Source: Clostridiales bacterium (lineage in GTDB: Bacteria; Bacillota; Clostridia; Christensenellales; JAISNN01). Taken from it: a stretch of DNA of 39,561 nucleotides. Location: contig JAISRB010000132.1 in the NCBI GenBank assembly GCA_031273825.1, forward strand, positions 1 through 39,561. The letters run 5' to 3'. The notes below the pieces were generated by a model. It had not been told where the DNA came from. It made no database searches and worked only from the letters and a program-made list of their open reading frames with translations. Positions 31,628 to 38,886 of the stretch are shown one piece after another. Made by a program: the position numbers and the translations under genes. Every line of letters starts with the position of its first letter. The stretch's first letter is position 1.

Positions 31628-33040
31628 TCATTTTCCGAGACAAAAGCCGGAAAAAATTTCGTCGACGATATCCTCCGCCGCCGTTTGGCCGGTTATTTGG
31701 CCGAGCCTCGACCACGCGCCGCGCAGGTCGACGAGCACGCATTCGGCGTCCGCGCCCTTTGACATGCCGTCTAAGGCTTCGGACGCGTCGGCGAGAGCCG
31801 CGCGCAGAGCCGCCTCGTGGCGGCGGTTTGTCATGAGAGCCGCGTCGGAGTCGGCGCGGTCGCGGAGCTTAGCCGCGATATGGCCGAGCAGCGCGTCCGC
31901 GCCGTCGCCGGTATGCGCCGAAACAGAAAAGATTTTTTCGGCCTTGCCGCCGAATAGCTTGCGGGCGAGGGCAAGGCTTTTTTTGCGCGTTTCGCCGTCT
32001 TGCAGGTCGTTTTTGTTGAGCGCGATTATCACGGGAGTTTCTCCGTCCGCGGCGGCTAAGAATTCAAAAAAAGCCTCCGCGCAAGCCGCGGCGTCGCTTT
32101 GAAAGGCGGCGGAGTCTATGACGTAGACGACCGCGTCCGCGCCGCCGGCCGCAATATAAGAGCGTTCGATTCCCTTTTGCTCGACGCCGCAAGCGTCGGA
32201 GCGAAGCCCCGCGGTGTCGGTCAGATTGATTGCCGTTCCGTCAAATTCTAAGCTTTCCTCGAGGGTGTCGCGCGTCGTCCCCGGGAGATCGGCGACTATA
32301 GCCCTGTCTTTTTTGAGAAAACGGTTGAGAAGCGACGACTTGCCCGTGTTGGGCGAGCCGACAAGCGCGGCGTTGACTCCGCGCTTTATGACCGCGCCGC
32401 CCGGCGCGGCCGCCAAAAGGGCTTGCATACGGCCGCATACGGCTTTTAGGGCGGCGGCATAGCCGCCGTCGCCGCCGTCTAAGGCCGCCCCTACCTCGTC
32501 GGGATAGTCGAGCCGCGCCTCGAGCGCGGCTATTATTTTGACAAGCTCCGACTGCATGAGATGAATTTCCTTTGACAGCTCGCCGCTCATCATGCGGTAG
32601 GCCGCCTTTAAGGCCGCGCGGCTTTCGGCGTTTATCATGTCGGCGACGCCCTCCGCGTCGGACAGGCTCAGCCGCCCGTTGAGAAAGGCGCGTTTGGTAA
32701 ACTCGCCGCGCTCCGCGGGATAGGCTCCGTTTTTGCAGAGCGCGGATATAATCGCCGCGACGATTCCGCGTCCGCCGTGGCATTGAAGCTCGGCCGCGTC
32801 CTCTCCGGTAAAGGATTTCGGGGCTTTGAAAAAGACCAGATAGCCCTCGTCGCGCACTCCGTCGGCGACGATATTTCCAAAATACATGACGTTCGGCTCA
32901 AGCTTAGAAGCGTCGTCTGTTTTTGACGAAGCAAAGACGCTCAGGGCGCAATTTAGACTGCCTTGTCCGCTTATTCTGATTACGGCTACGCCGCCCTTGC
33001 CCGCCGGAGTGGCGGACGCTACGATGATTTTATTTTCCAT
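31628..33040 (-). CDS. mnmE: tRNA modification GTPase MnmE
   Basis: The 470-residue GTPase is the partner of MnmG in wobble-uridine modification. The N-terminal folate-binding domain starts with IIVASATPAGKGGVAVIRIS. A helical domain carries an inserted Ras-like G domain: GSPNTGKSSLLNRFL (G1), DLPGTTRDTLEE (G2), DTAGLR (G3) and NKND (G4). The C-terminal tail FSGFCLGK has the essential Cys of the FCxGK motif, with Leu where Ile is most common. The promoter puts transcription at the ATG, so translation may be leaderless. Confidence 0.96.
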   Translation of the reverse strand: MENKIIVASATPAGKGGVAVIRISGQGSLNCALSVFASSKTDDASKLEPNVMYFGNIVADGVRDEGYLVFFKAPKSFTGEDAAELQCHGGRGIVAAIISALCKNGAYPAERGEFTKRAFLNGRLSLSDAEGVADMINAESRAALKAAYRMMSGELSKEIHLMQSELVKIIAALEARLDYPDEVGAALDGGDGGYAAALKAVCGRMQALLAAAPGGAVIKRGVNAALVGSPNTGKSSLLNRFLKKDRAIVADLPGTTRDTLEESLEFDGTAINLTDTAGLRSDACGVEQKGIERSYIAAGGADAVVYVIDSAAFQSDAAACAEAFFEFLAAADGETPVIIALNKNDLQDGETRKKSLALARKLFGGKAEKIFSVSAHTGDGADALLGHIAAKLRDRADSDAALMTNRRHEAALRAALADASEALDGMSKGADAECVLVDLRGAWSRLGQITGQTAAEDIVDEIFSGFCLGK

Positions 33041-33047
33041 TGCTTAA

Positions 33048-33076
33048 ATTTTAAATTATTTGGAGAAAATTTGCAA
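33048..33076 (-). promoter_or_regulatory. mnmE: Promoter of mnmE, leaderless layout
   Basis: On the minus strand TTGCAA and TAAAAT are spaced by 17 bases. Seven bases separate the -10 box from the ATG at 33040, which leaves no room for a ribosome site. Confidence 0.6.
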
Positions 33077-33105
33077 GCGATTTAAAAATATTTTTTGCCG
33101 AACTA

Positions 33106-33134
33106 TTGACAAAGCGTCTCGTTTGTAGTATAAT
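33106..33134 (+). promoter_or_regulatory. Consensus promoter of the double zinc-ribbon gene
   Basis: TTGACA and TATAAT are perfect and spaced by 17 bases. AGAAGGAGAG precedes the ATG. Confidence 0.9.
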
Positions 33135-33165
33135 ATTAAAACAAAGATAGAAGGAGAGTGGCGGT

Positions 33166-33879
33166 ATGTACTGCTCCGAATGCGGAAAACCCATAAAAGA
33201 TCACGCCCAATACTGCGGCTCGTGCGGAAAGGTCATCGACACGGGCGTCAAATATTGCAGCGTTTGCGGTTTTCAATCGTCAAAACACGCCTCATATTGC
33301 TTGAATTGCGGAGTGAAATTTAGCCGCAAAACAAAAAAAGGCCTCGAAATAGCCGGCGCGGCGTCTTATCCCGTTACCGTTCAATATCAAAAGGCCGTGT
33401 ATGAATACGTCAAGGGTTCGTCCGTCAACGGTCAGGTGTTGCTTAGCGGCGGCGCGGTAGATTATCAGGCGCAGGCCTGTCTAAATCAAGGCGACGGCGG
33501 GTGCTCCCGCGATTCGCAATATTTCGGCGGCGAGACGCCGGCGTGCGAGCCTTGCTATATCGACGAAAACGGAATCGAATACGACTATGTTCCGGCGATG
33601 AGCTTTATGCCTTCGCCTTACGCGCCTTATCAATACGCCGGCGCGCCTATGTATCCTTACGCTTATCCGCAATATCCGCAGTACGGCGGTTATTTCGGGG
33701 GATATTCCCCTTATCAGCCGTATTACGGCGCGCCGTTGCCGCAGCCTTATCAGCAGTATTACGGCGGCGCGGCCTACGGCAGAGGCCCCGGAGCCGACTG
33801 CTTCAGACCTATGCGCATTCCTTGCCGCGACAGAGCCGCAGCGCAGCTTCAGCAAGGCCGTTCGGACAAAAAGAAATAA
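33166..33879 (+). CDS. Double zinc-ribbon protein with Tyr/Pro-rich tail
   Basis: This 237-residue protein begins with two zinc ribbons, with Cys at 3, 6, 17, 20 and at 31, 34, 45, 48 (CSECGKPI, CGSCGKV, CSVCGFQ, CLNCGVKF). A middle segment of about 70 residues follows. The last 90 residues are a low-complexity tail full of Tyr, Pro, Gly and Ala (YPQYPQYGGYFGGYSPY). There is no signal peptide and no membrane helix. Such tails can self-associate, but that is inference. The strong promoter and strong terminator suggest an abundant stand-alone product. Function unknown. Confidence 0.85.
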   Translation: MYCSECGKPIKDHAQYCGSCGKVIDTGVKYCSVCGFQSSKHASYCLNCGVKFSRKTKKGLEIAGAASYPVTVQYQKAVYEYVKGSSVNGQVLLSGGAVDYQAQACLNQGDGGCSRDSQYFGGETPACEPCYIDENGIEYDYVPAMSFMPSPYAPYQYAGAPMYPYAYPQYPQYGGYFGGYSPYQPYYGAPLPQPYQQYYGGAAYGRGPGADCFRPMRIPCRDRAAAQLQQGRSDKKK

Positions 33880-33907
33880 AAAAACGTCAAACGACACAAA
33901 AAAACTC

Positions 33908-33945
33908 CGCGTCGAAAATTAAAAGCTTTCGACGCGTTTTTTTTT
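33908..33945 (+). terminator. Intrinsic terminator
   Basis: CGCGTCGAAA pairs with TTTCGACGCG, followed by nine T residues. Confidence 0.9.
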
Positions 33946-33986
33946 GCTTTTTTTGCGCATGATAAATAGGGGAAAGGAGGAAAAAC

Positions 33987-34160
33987 ATGAAATTTAAAGA
34001 TATTTTTGCAAGACACAAAGACAAAAGCCGTTCGGCGGGCGGAGCCGTCGGGCAAACGGCTGTCGGCGATATGACCTCGCAAAACTATGACCCGCTCGGT
34101 ATGTATACCGGCGCGCCGTCGGTCGCCGAAACGCCGGAGCAGGACGCGGACGACCTGTAA
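33987..34160 (+). CDS. 57-residue protein with YDPLGMYTG and an acidic DADDL end
   Basis: This gene is missing from the ORF track because of its length. AAAGGAGG precedes the ATG and an uninterrupted 57-codon frame ends in TAA. The protein starts with a basic MKFKDIFARHKDK, followed by a Gly/Ala/Ser linker, then SQNYDPLGMYTGAP and an acidic end TPEQDADDL. I have a general memory of small clostridial proteins with GSYTG and QDADDL ends, but no function is attached to them and I could not check. It sits alone after a terminator, before the promoter of the aromatic operon; no promoter of its own is obvious. Confidence 0.75.
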   Translation: MKFKDIFARHKDKSRSAGGAVGQTAVGDMTSQNYDPLGMYTGAPSVAETPEQDADDL

Positions 34161-34251
34161 GGAATTTTTGACCGACTCAAAAAACGCCGCCGCAATCGAT
34201 AAGGATTGGGAAAAATTAGCAAAAATAACGGCAAGTTTTTTGCGCTTTTTG

Positions 34252-34280
34252 TTGACAAAGTTTTTTAATTATAGTATAAT
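34252..34280 (+). promoter_or_regulatory. Promoter of the aromatic amino acid operon
   Basis: TTGACA and TATAAT are perfect and spaced by 17 bases. The predicted start lies at 34287-34290, at or beside the leader-peptide ATG. Confidence 0.9.
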
Positions 34281-34289
34281 AACAACAAT

Positions 34290-34370
34290 ATGAAAAAAAT
34301 AATCAATAATGTCTATTTTGTTTACCGTTTCTTTTTCGGCTGGTTTTACTTTAGCCGCGGTTTACTATAG
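34290..34370 (+). CDS. Aromatic-rich leader peptide of the aro operon
   Basis: This 26-codon frame, absent from the ORF track, holds the run VYFVYRFFFGWFYF. In total 10 of 26 residues are aromatic (six Phe, three Tyr, one Trp). It ends at TAG 34 bases before a terminator hairpin and lies between the operon promoter and the first aro gene, the classic arrangement for attenuation by ribosome stalling. Stalling at Phe/Tyr codons when charged tRNAs are scarce would let RNA polymerase continue. No ribosome site precedes the ATG, and transcription seems to start within about three bases of it, so a leaderless peptide is likely. I could not identify a clean antiterminator; CGGCT/AGCCG inside the frame is one possible hairpin. 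Confidence 0.8.
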   Translation: MKKIINNVYFVYRFFFGWFYFSRGLL

Positions 34371-34403
34371 ACATATATTGACAATTTTAAGCACAACAAT
34401 GCG

Positions 34404-34444
34404 AGGGAGTTGCCGATGTATGGCGACTCCCTTTAATTTTTTTT
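34404..34444 (+). terminator. Attenuator terminator of the aro operon
   Basis: AGGGAGTTGCC pairs with GGCGACTCCCT (11 bp with one wobble) around GATGTAT, followed by a T-rich run TTTAATTTTTTTT. It lies between the leader peptide and aroF; the aroF ribosome site (AGGAGAG) starts right after the T-run. Confidence 0.88.
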
Positions 34445-34459
34445 AGGAGAGAAAAAGCA

Positions 34460-35290
34460 ATGGAACTCAAAGAAAAGGCATTCAAGAGCGTCAGCCGGAA
34501 GGCTCATCCCGAGGACACCGTAATAGATATCGGCGGCGGAGTCAAATTCGGCGGCGGAAATTTTACGGTAATAGCCGGCCCGTGCTCCGTCGAGTCGGAG
34601 GAGCAGATTGTCGGCATAGCCAAAAGCGTCAAAAAATCGGGCGCGCGCGCCCTGCGCGGCGGAGCCTTTAAGCCGCGCTCGTCGCCTTACGCCTTTCAGG
34701 GGTTAAAGGCTCTAGGAATGGACTACCTGTTGGAGGCAAAGCGCGAAACCGGCCTGCCGATTGTCACGGAAATTTTGAATATAGCGCACCTTAGCCTCTT
34801 TCGCGACGTGGACGTCATTCAGGTGGGCGCGAGAAATATGCAAAACTTTGAGCTGCTTAAGGAGCTTGGCAAAACCGACAAGCCTATACTTTTGAAGCGC
34901 GGGCTTGCCAACACCCTGCAGGAGCTGATGATGAGCGCGGAATACATTATGTCCGAGGGCAACGCGAGGGTCATACTCTGCGAGCGCGGAATAAGAACCT
35001 TTGAGGGCGTGACGAGAAACACTCTCGACCTGTCGTGCATTCCTATTATAAAGGAGGCGACGCATCTGCCCGTCATAGTCGACCCGAGCCATTCGACGGG
35101 AATAGCGCGGCTTGTCGCGCCTATGTCCTATGCGTCGATGGCGGCGGGCGCGGACGGATTGATTATAGAGGTTCACAACGACCCGGAAAACGCGCTTTGC
35201 GACGGCGACCAATCGATTTTGCCCGCGGAATTTGATTTTATAACGCAAAAGCTAAAAATGATGGCCGGGTTGTTTGACAAAAAGCTTTGA
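34460..35290 (+). CDS. aroF: 3-deoxy-7-phosphoheptulonate (DAHP) synthase
   Basis: The 276-residue enzyme condenses phosphoenolpyruvate and erythrose-4-phosphate, the first step of the shikimate pathway. It belongs to the type I-beta (KDO8P-like) group: IAGPCSVESEEQI, LRGGAFKPRSSPYAFQGL, LLKRGLANTLQELMM and VDPSHSTGIARLVAP are visible. Only about 35 residues precede the barrel, so the N-terminal ACT-like or chorismate-mutase regulatory domain of some relatives is missing. That fits control by attenuation instead of end-product binding. GGAG lies about ten bases before the ATG. First structural gene of the operon. Confidence 0.95.
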   Translation: MELKEKAFKSVSRKAHPEDTVIDIGGGVKFGGGNFTVIAGPCSVESEEQIVGIAKSVKKSGARALRGGAFKPRSSPYAFQGLKALGMDYLLEAKRETGLPIVTEILNIAHLSLFRDVDVIQVGARNMQNFELLKELGKTDKPILLKRGLANTLQELMMSAEYIMSEGNARVILCERGIRTFEGVTRNTLDLSCIPIIKEATHLPVIVDPSHSTGIARLVAPMSYASMAAGADGLIIEVHNDPENALCDGDQSILPAEFDFITQKLKMMAGLFDKKL

Positions 35291-35350
35291 AAGAGTCTAA
35301 GGACTTCAAGGACAAAAAAATATGAGATTAAGGATTACGGGTTGGTATAA

Positions 35351-36409
35351 ATGAAAAAACTGCGTGTAAATATCGCCGCCGGTTATGATATAATTATATC
35401 TAAGGGCGCGCTCGACGCGATAGGCGAAACCGTGTCGGCCGTCGCTAAAAGAGCCGAAAAAATCGCTGTCATATGCGACGACATAGTCGACGGGCTTTAT
35501 TCGGAGCGCGTTATGAATTCGGTTGAGGCAAGCGGAAAACTGCCCTTAAAATACGTTTTCAAAAACGGAGAGGCCTCAAAAAACGCCGCCGAATACATAA
35601 AAATTCTCGAATTTTTGGGGCGGAGCAGGCTGACGCGAACCGACGCGGTCATAGCCCTTGGCGGCGGCGTTACCGGCGACATGGCCGGCTTTGCCGCGGC
35701 GACCTATCTGAGGGGAATAACCCTCGTTCAGGCTCCGACGACGCTCCTTGCCGCCGTCGATTCGTCGGTGGGCGGCAAGACGGGAATCAATCTTTCGACG
35801 GGCAAAAATCTCGCGGGCTGTTTTTTTCAGCCGTCGGCGGTCGTCTGCGATTTAGATACGCTAAAAACTCTGTCGGACGACCTCATAGCCGACGGAATGG
35901 GCGAAATAATAAAGCACGCCGTGCTAAAGGGCGGCGGTGACTTTGACCTGCTGTCGGGCTTTTCGGCCTCCGCCGACGCGGATTTTGAGGAGATAATCGC
36001 CCGTTCGGTCAAAATCAAGCGCGACGTCGTGCAGGCCGACGAAAGGGAAAGCAATTTGAGAAAGCTTCTCAATCTCGGGCATACCGTCGGTCACGCCGTG
36101 GAAAAGCTGTCCGAATACAAGCTTCATCACGGCAAATGCGTGGCTATAGGGCTTGCGTATATAGCCGAATTGTCCTTTAAAAAAGGCTTTTTGCAGGCCG
36201 CCGACCGTCAAAAAATCTTTAAGGCAATCGAAAATCAGGGAATCGACGCCGCCTGCCCTTATAGCGCGGAGCAAATGGCAAAGGTAATTGCCGGCGACAA
36301 AAAGGTCAGCGGAAAAAAACTGACGCTCGTCATGATTAAAGGCATAGGAGATTGTTTTTTGCACGACATAGAAACGCGCGAAGCGGGGGAATATCTCTCG
36401 TTGGCCTAA
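35351..36409 (+). CDS. aroB: 3-dehydroquinate synthase
   Basis: This 352-residue enzyme makes 3-dehydroquinate from DAHP with NAD+ and a divalent metal, the second step of the pathway. The NAD site is seen in VIALGGGVTGDMAGFAAATY, followed by the conserved QAPTTLLAAVDSSVGGKTGI. The metal site includes Glu and His residues in DGMGEIIKHAVL, LNLGHTVGHAVE and LHHGKCVAIGL. The length is normal. The ribosome site is weak and the gap from aroF is 60 bases with no terminator. It is followed by aroA after 26 bases. Confidence 0.95.
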   Translation: MKKLRVNIAAGYDIIISKGALDAIGETVSAVAKRAEKIAVICDDIVDGLYSERVMNSVEASGKLPLKYVFKNGEASKNAAEYIKILEFLGRSRLTRTDAVIALGGGVTGDMAGFAAATYLRGITLVQAPTTLLAAVDSSVGGKTGINLSTGKNLAGCFFQPSAVVCDLDTLKTLSDDLIADGMGEIIKHAVLKGGGDFDLLSGFSASADADFEEIIARSVKIKRDVVQADERESNLRKLLNLGHTVGHAVEKLSEYKLHHGKCVAIGLAYIAELSFKKGFLQAADRQKIFKAIENQGIDAACPYSAEQMAKVIAGDKKVSGKKLTLVMIKGIGDCFLHDIETREAGEYLSLA

Positions 36410-36435
36410 AGAGAAAGCAAAGGATAGAAACGCAA

Positions 36436-37698
36436 ATGGTTGAGGTTATAAAAAAGACATTTTTGAAGGGCAGGCTGCCGGTCATAACGTCAAAGTCCGC
36501 CGCTCACCGCATAATGATATGCGCGGCGGCGGCAGACAAGCCGACCGCCGTGACCGGCTTGAACGACTCCGCCGACGTCGCCGCGACAAGGCGGTGTCTG
36601 ACGGCTCTCGGCGCGTCCTTTGACGACGCCTGCGGCGGCGTGACCGTCGTTACGCCGATAAGGCTGTCGGAGTCGAAAAAGCCTGCCGAGTATGTCGATC
36701 TATACTGCGGCGAGAGCGGCTCGACGCTGAGGTTTTTGTTGCCGTTTGCGGCGGCTATAGGCGCGCGCGCGCGGTTTTTTTGCGAGGGACGGTTGCCCGA
36801 GCGGCCTATTGACGACCTTATCGCCGTCATGACAAAAAACGGCGCAAAGATAACAAGAGAGGGCGGCGCGATCGTCGTCGGCAACGGTATAAGCGCGGGT
36901 CTATACCGCGTCGGCGGCAAGGTAAGCTCGCAGTTTACCTCCGGGCTTTTGATGGCTCTGCCGACGCTTTGCGGTCAAAGCAAGATAATTTGCGACGCGG
37001 ACGCGGAGTCTAAGGGCTATATAGACCTGACCTTTGACATAATCAAAAAATTCGGCGCGGACGCGGAATTTGCCGACGGGATATACGACGTGAGGGGAGG
37101 GCGGCCCTACGTCTCTCCCCAAAAAATCACCGTCGAGGGCGATTGGTCAAACGCGGCGTTTTTTATCGTCGCGGCGGCGTTAAACGGAGACGTGACGCTT
37201 TGCGGGCTTGACGTCAATTCGCGCCAGCCCGACAAAAAAATTTTGGAAATCATACGCCGAATGGGCGGTGACATAAAGATAGAGGCAAACGGAGATATCG
37301 CAATAAAAAAATCGCGGCTGACCGCCGTCGATATCGACGCGGGAGAAATTCCCGACCTCGTTCCCGTGCTTAGCGTCGCGGCGGGCGCGGCCAAGGGGCG
37401 CGCGGTCATATATAACGCGGGGCGGCTCAGGCTCAAAGAAAGCGACCGTCTTGCCGCCGCCGCCGCCATGATAAACATTGCCGGAGGCCGCGCCGCAATC
37501 GACGGCGACAGCCTGATAATAGACGGCGCGGACGCTTATAGGCCGGCCGTCATAGACAGCGTAAACGACCATCGCATGGCCATGTCGGCGGCGGTTTTGG
37601 CCTATGCCGCCGACGGAGAAATAACCGTGACAAACGCGCGGGCGGTAGAAAAATCTTACCCTAAGTTTTTTGACGACTTAAAAAAACTCGGGGAATAA
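36436..37698 (+). CDS. aroA: 3-phosphoshikimate 1-carboxyvinyltransferase (EPSP synthase)
   Basis: The ORF-track start at 36352 lies inside aroB; the ATG at 36436 gives 420 residues, the normal length. It transfers enolpyruvate from PEP to shikimate-3-phosphate. Visible are KSAAHRIMICAAAADKP (substrate site), YCGESGSTLRFLLP in place of the usual G-N-A/S-G-T-x-x-R loop, GRLPERPIDDLI, SSQFTSGLLMALP and DSVNDHRMAMSAAV. The loop has Glu where many enzymes have Asn, which should be checked. The ribosome site is weak (AAAGGA at about 12 bases). Genes for dehydroquinase, shikimate dehydrogenase and shikimate kinase are not in the window. Confidence 0.93.
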   Translation: MVEVIKKTFLKGRLPVITSKSAAHRIMICAAAADKPTAVTGLNDSADVAATRRCLTALGASFDDACGGVTVVTPIRLSESKKPAEYVDLYCGESGSTLRFLLPFAAAIGARARFFCEGRLPERPIDDLIAVMTKNGAKITREGGAIVVGNGISAGLYRVGGKVSSQFTSGLLMALPTLCGQSKIICDADAESKGYIDLTFDIIKKFGADAEFADGIYDVRGGRPYVSPQKITVEGDWSNAAFFIVAAALNGDVTLCGLDVNSRQPDKKILEIIRRMGGDIKIEANGDIAIKKSRLTAVDIDAGEIPDLVPVLSVAAGAAKGRAVIYNAGRLRLKESDRLAAAAAMINIAGGRAAIDGDSLIIDGADAYRPAVIDSVNDHRMAMSAAVLAYAADGEITVTNARAVEKSYPKFFDDLKKLGE

Positions 37699-37746
37699 AA
37701 ACGCGTAAGCCGCAAAAAATAAAAGCCGTCAAGGAGAAAGAAAAAA

Positions 37747-38832
37747 ATGTCGCTATTCGGAAAAAACTACGTCGTCGACATATTCGGCGAATCGCATTCG
37801 CGGGCAATCGGCGCGGTCATAAGCGGCCTGCCCGCGGGGACCGATATAGACGAGAGTCAAATAAGAGCCTTTTTAGACAGGCGCAAGCCGTCAAGCGCGG
37901 CGTTTTCGACAAAACGGCGCGAGGGCGACGTATTTAAGATATTGTCGGGAGTTTTAGACGGCAAAAGCACAGGCGCGCCTATAGCCCTCATAATCGAAAA
38001 CGCCGACACGCGCTCCGCCGACTATGAAAGCTTAAAGAGAACGTTCAGACCGTCGCATTCCGACTACGCCGCCTACGTCAAATACGGCGGCTTCAACGAC
38101 TACAGAGGCGGCGGACAGTTTTCGGGACGGCTGACCGCGCCGCTTTGCGCCGCCGGAAGCATAGCCCTTTCGGTTCTGGCAAAACGCGGCGTAGAGGTCG
38201 TCGCCTATATTTCGTCGATAGGAAAGACCTCCGCGGCCTCGTATAACGGCTTATCGGCGGCTTTAAAGGAGCTTGATTGCGAAAAAATAAGAGAAATTAA
38301 GCAAGCCGATTATCCGTTGCTTGACAAATCCCGCAAAGACGCTATAATAAAAGAGATAGAAAACGCGGCTAAAGGCGGCGACTCCGTCGGCGGCGTAATC
38401 GAATGCGTCATCAAAGGGCTTCCGGCCGGCTTCGGCGGCGCGATTTTTGACGGCTTAGAGAGCAAGCTGTCGGCCGCGATATTCGGAATTCCCGCCGTCA
38501 AGGGCATAGAATTCGGCGCGGGCTTCGGCGTATCGGCCATGAGAGGGAGCGCGGCAAACGACGCGATGTTCTTTGACGGCGGCGTTATCGTCACGCGGAC
38601 AAACAACTGCGGAGGAATAACCGGCGGAATATCAAACGGAATGCCCGTAACCTTCAGGACGGCCTTCAAGCCCGTTCCGTCGATAGCCTTAGAGCAGGAC
38701 ACGATAGACATAGACCGCCGCGAAAATACAAAAATCAAAATAGCCGGACGGCACGATAGCTGCATAGTTCCGCGCGCCGTGCCCGTAGTCGAGGCCGCCG
38801 CCGCGTGCGTGTTGCTGGATATTTTATTATAG
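37747..38832 (+). CDS. aroC: Chorismate synthase
   Basis: The 361-residue FMN-dependent enzyme makes chorismate from EPSP, the last common step. FGESHSRAIGAVISGLPAGT is the conserved N-terminus, followed by SHSDYAAYVKYGGFNDYRGG with GGQFSGRLTA. The conserved RTNNCGGITGGISNGMPV lies later, and RHDSCIVPRAVPVVEA near the end. GGAG precedes the ATG. It follows aroA by 48 bases and precedes the pheA-type gene by 54 bases, so the genes are one operon. Confidence 0.96.
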   Translation: MSLFGKNYVVDIFGESHSRAIGAVISGLPAGTDIDESQIRAFLDRRKPSSAAFSTKRREGDVFKILSGVLDGKSTGAPIALIIENADTRSADYESLKRTFRPSHSDYAAYVKYGGFNDYRGGGQFSGRLTAPLCAAGSIALSVLAKRGVEVVAYISSIGKTSAASYNGLSAALKELDCEKIREIKQADYPLLDKSRKDAIIKEIENAAKGGDSVGGVIECVIKGLPAGFGGAIFDGLESKLSAAIFGIPAVKGIEFGAGFGVSAMRGSAANDAMFFDGGVIVTRTNNCGGITGGISNGMPVTFRTAFKPVPSIALEQDTIDIDRRENTKIKIAGRHDSCIVPRAVPVVEAAAACVLLDILL

Positions 38833-38886
38833 AGCTTTGACGCTTATTATCAGGAAACTAAAAAACATAAAAAGGAGACAAGACAG

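Noticed and set aside
34309-34446. 45-residue overlapping frame beginning MSILFTVSFSAG
   Set aside because: It has no ribosome site and runs through the terminator. The aromatic clustering in the other frame makes that one the likely leader peptide. It is kept as a point to check.
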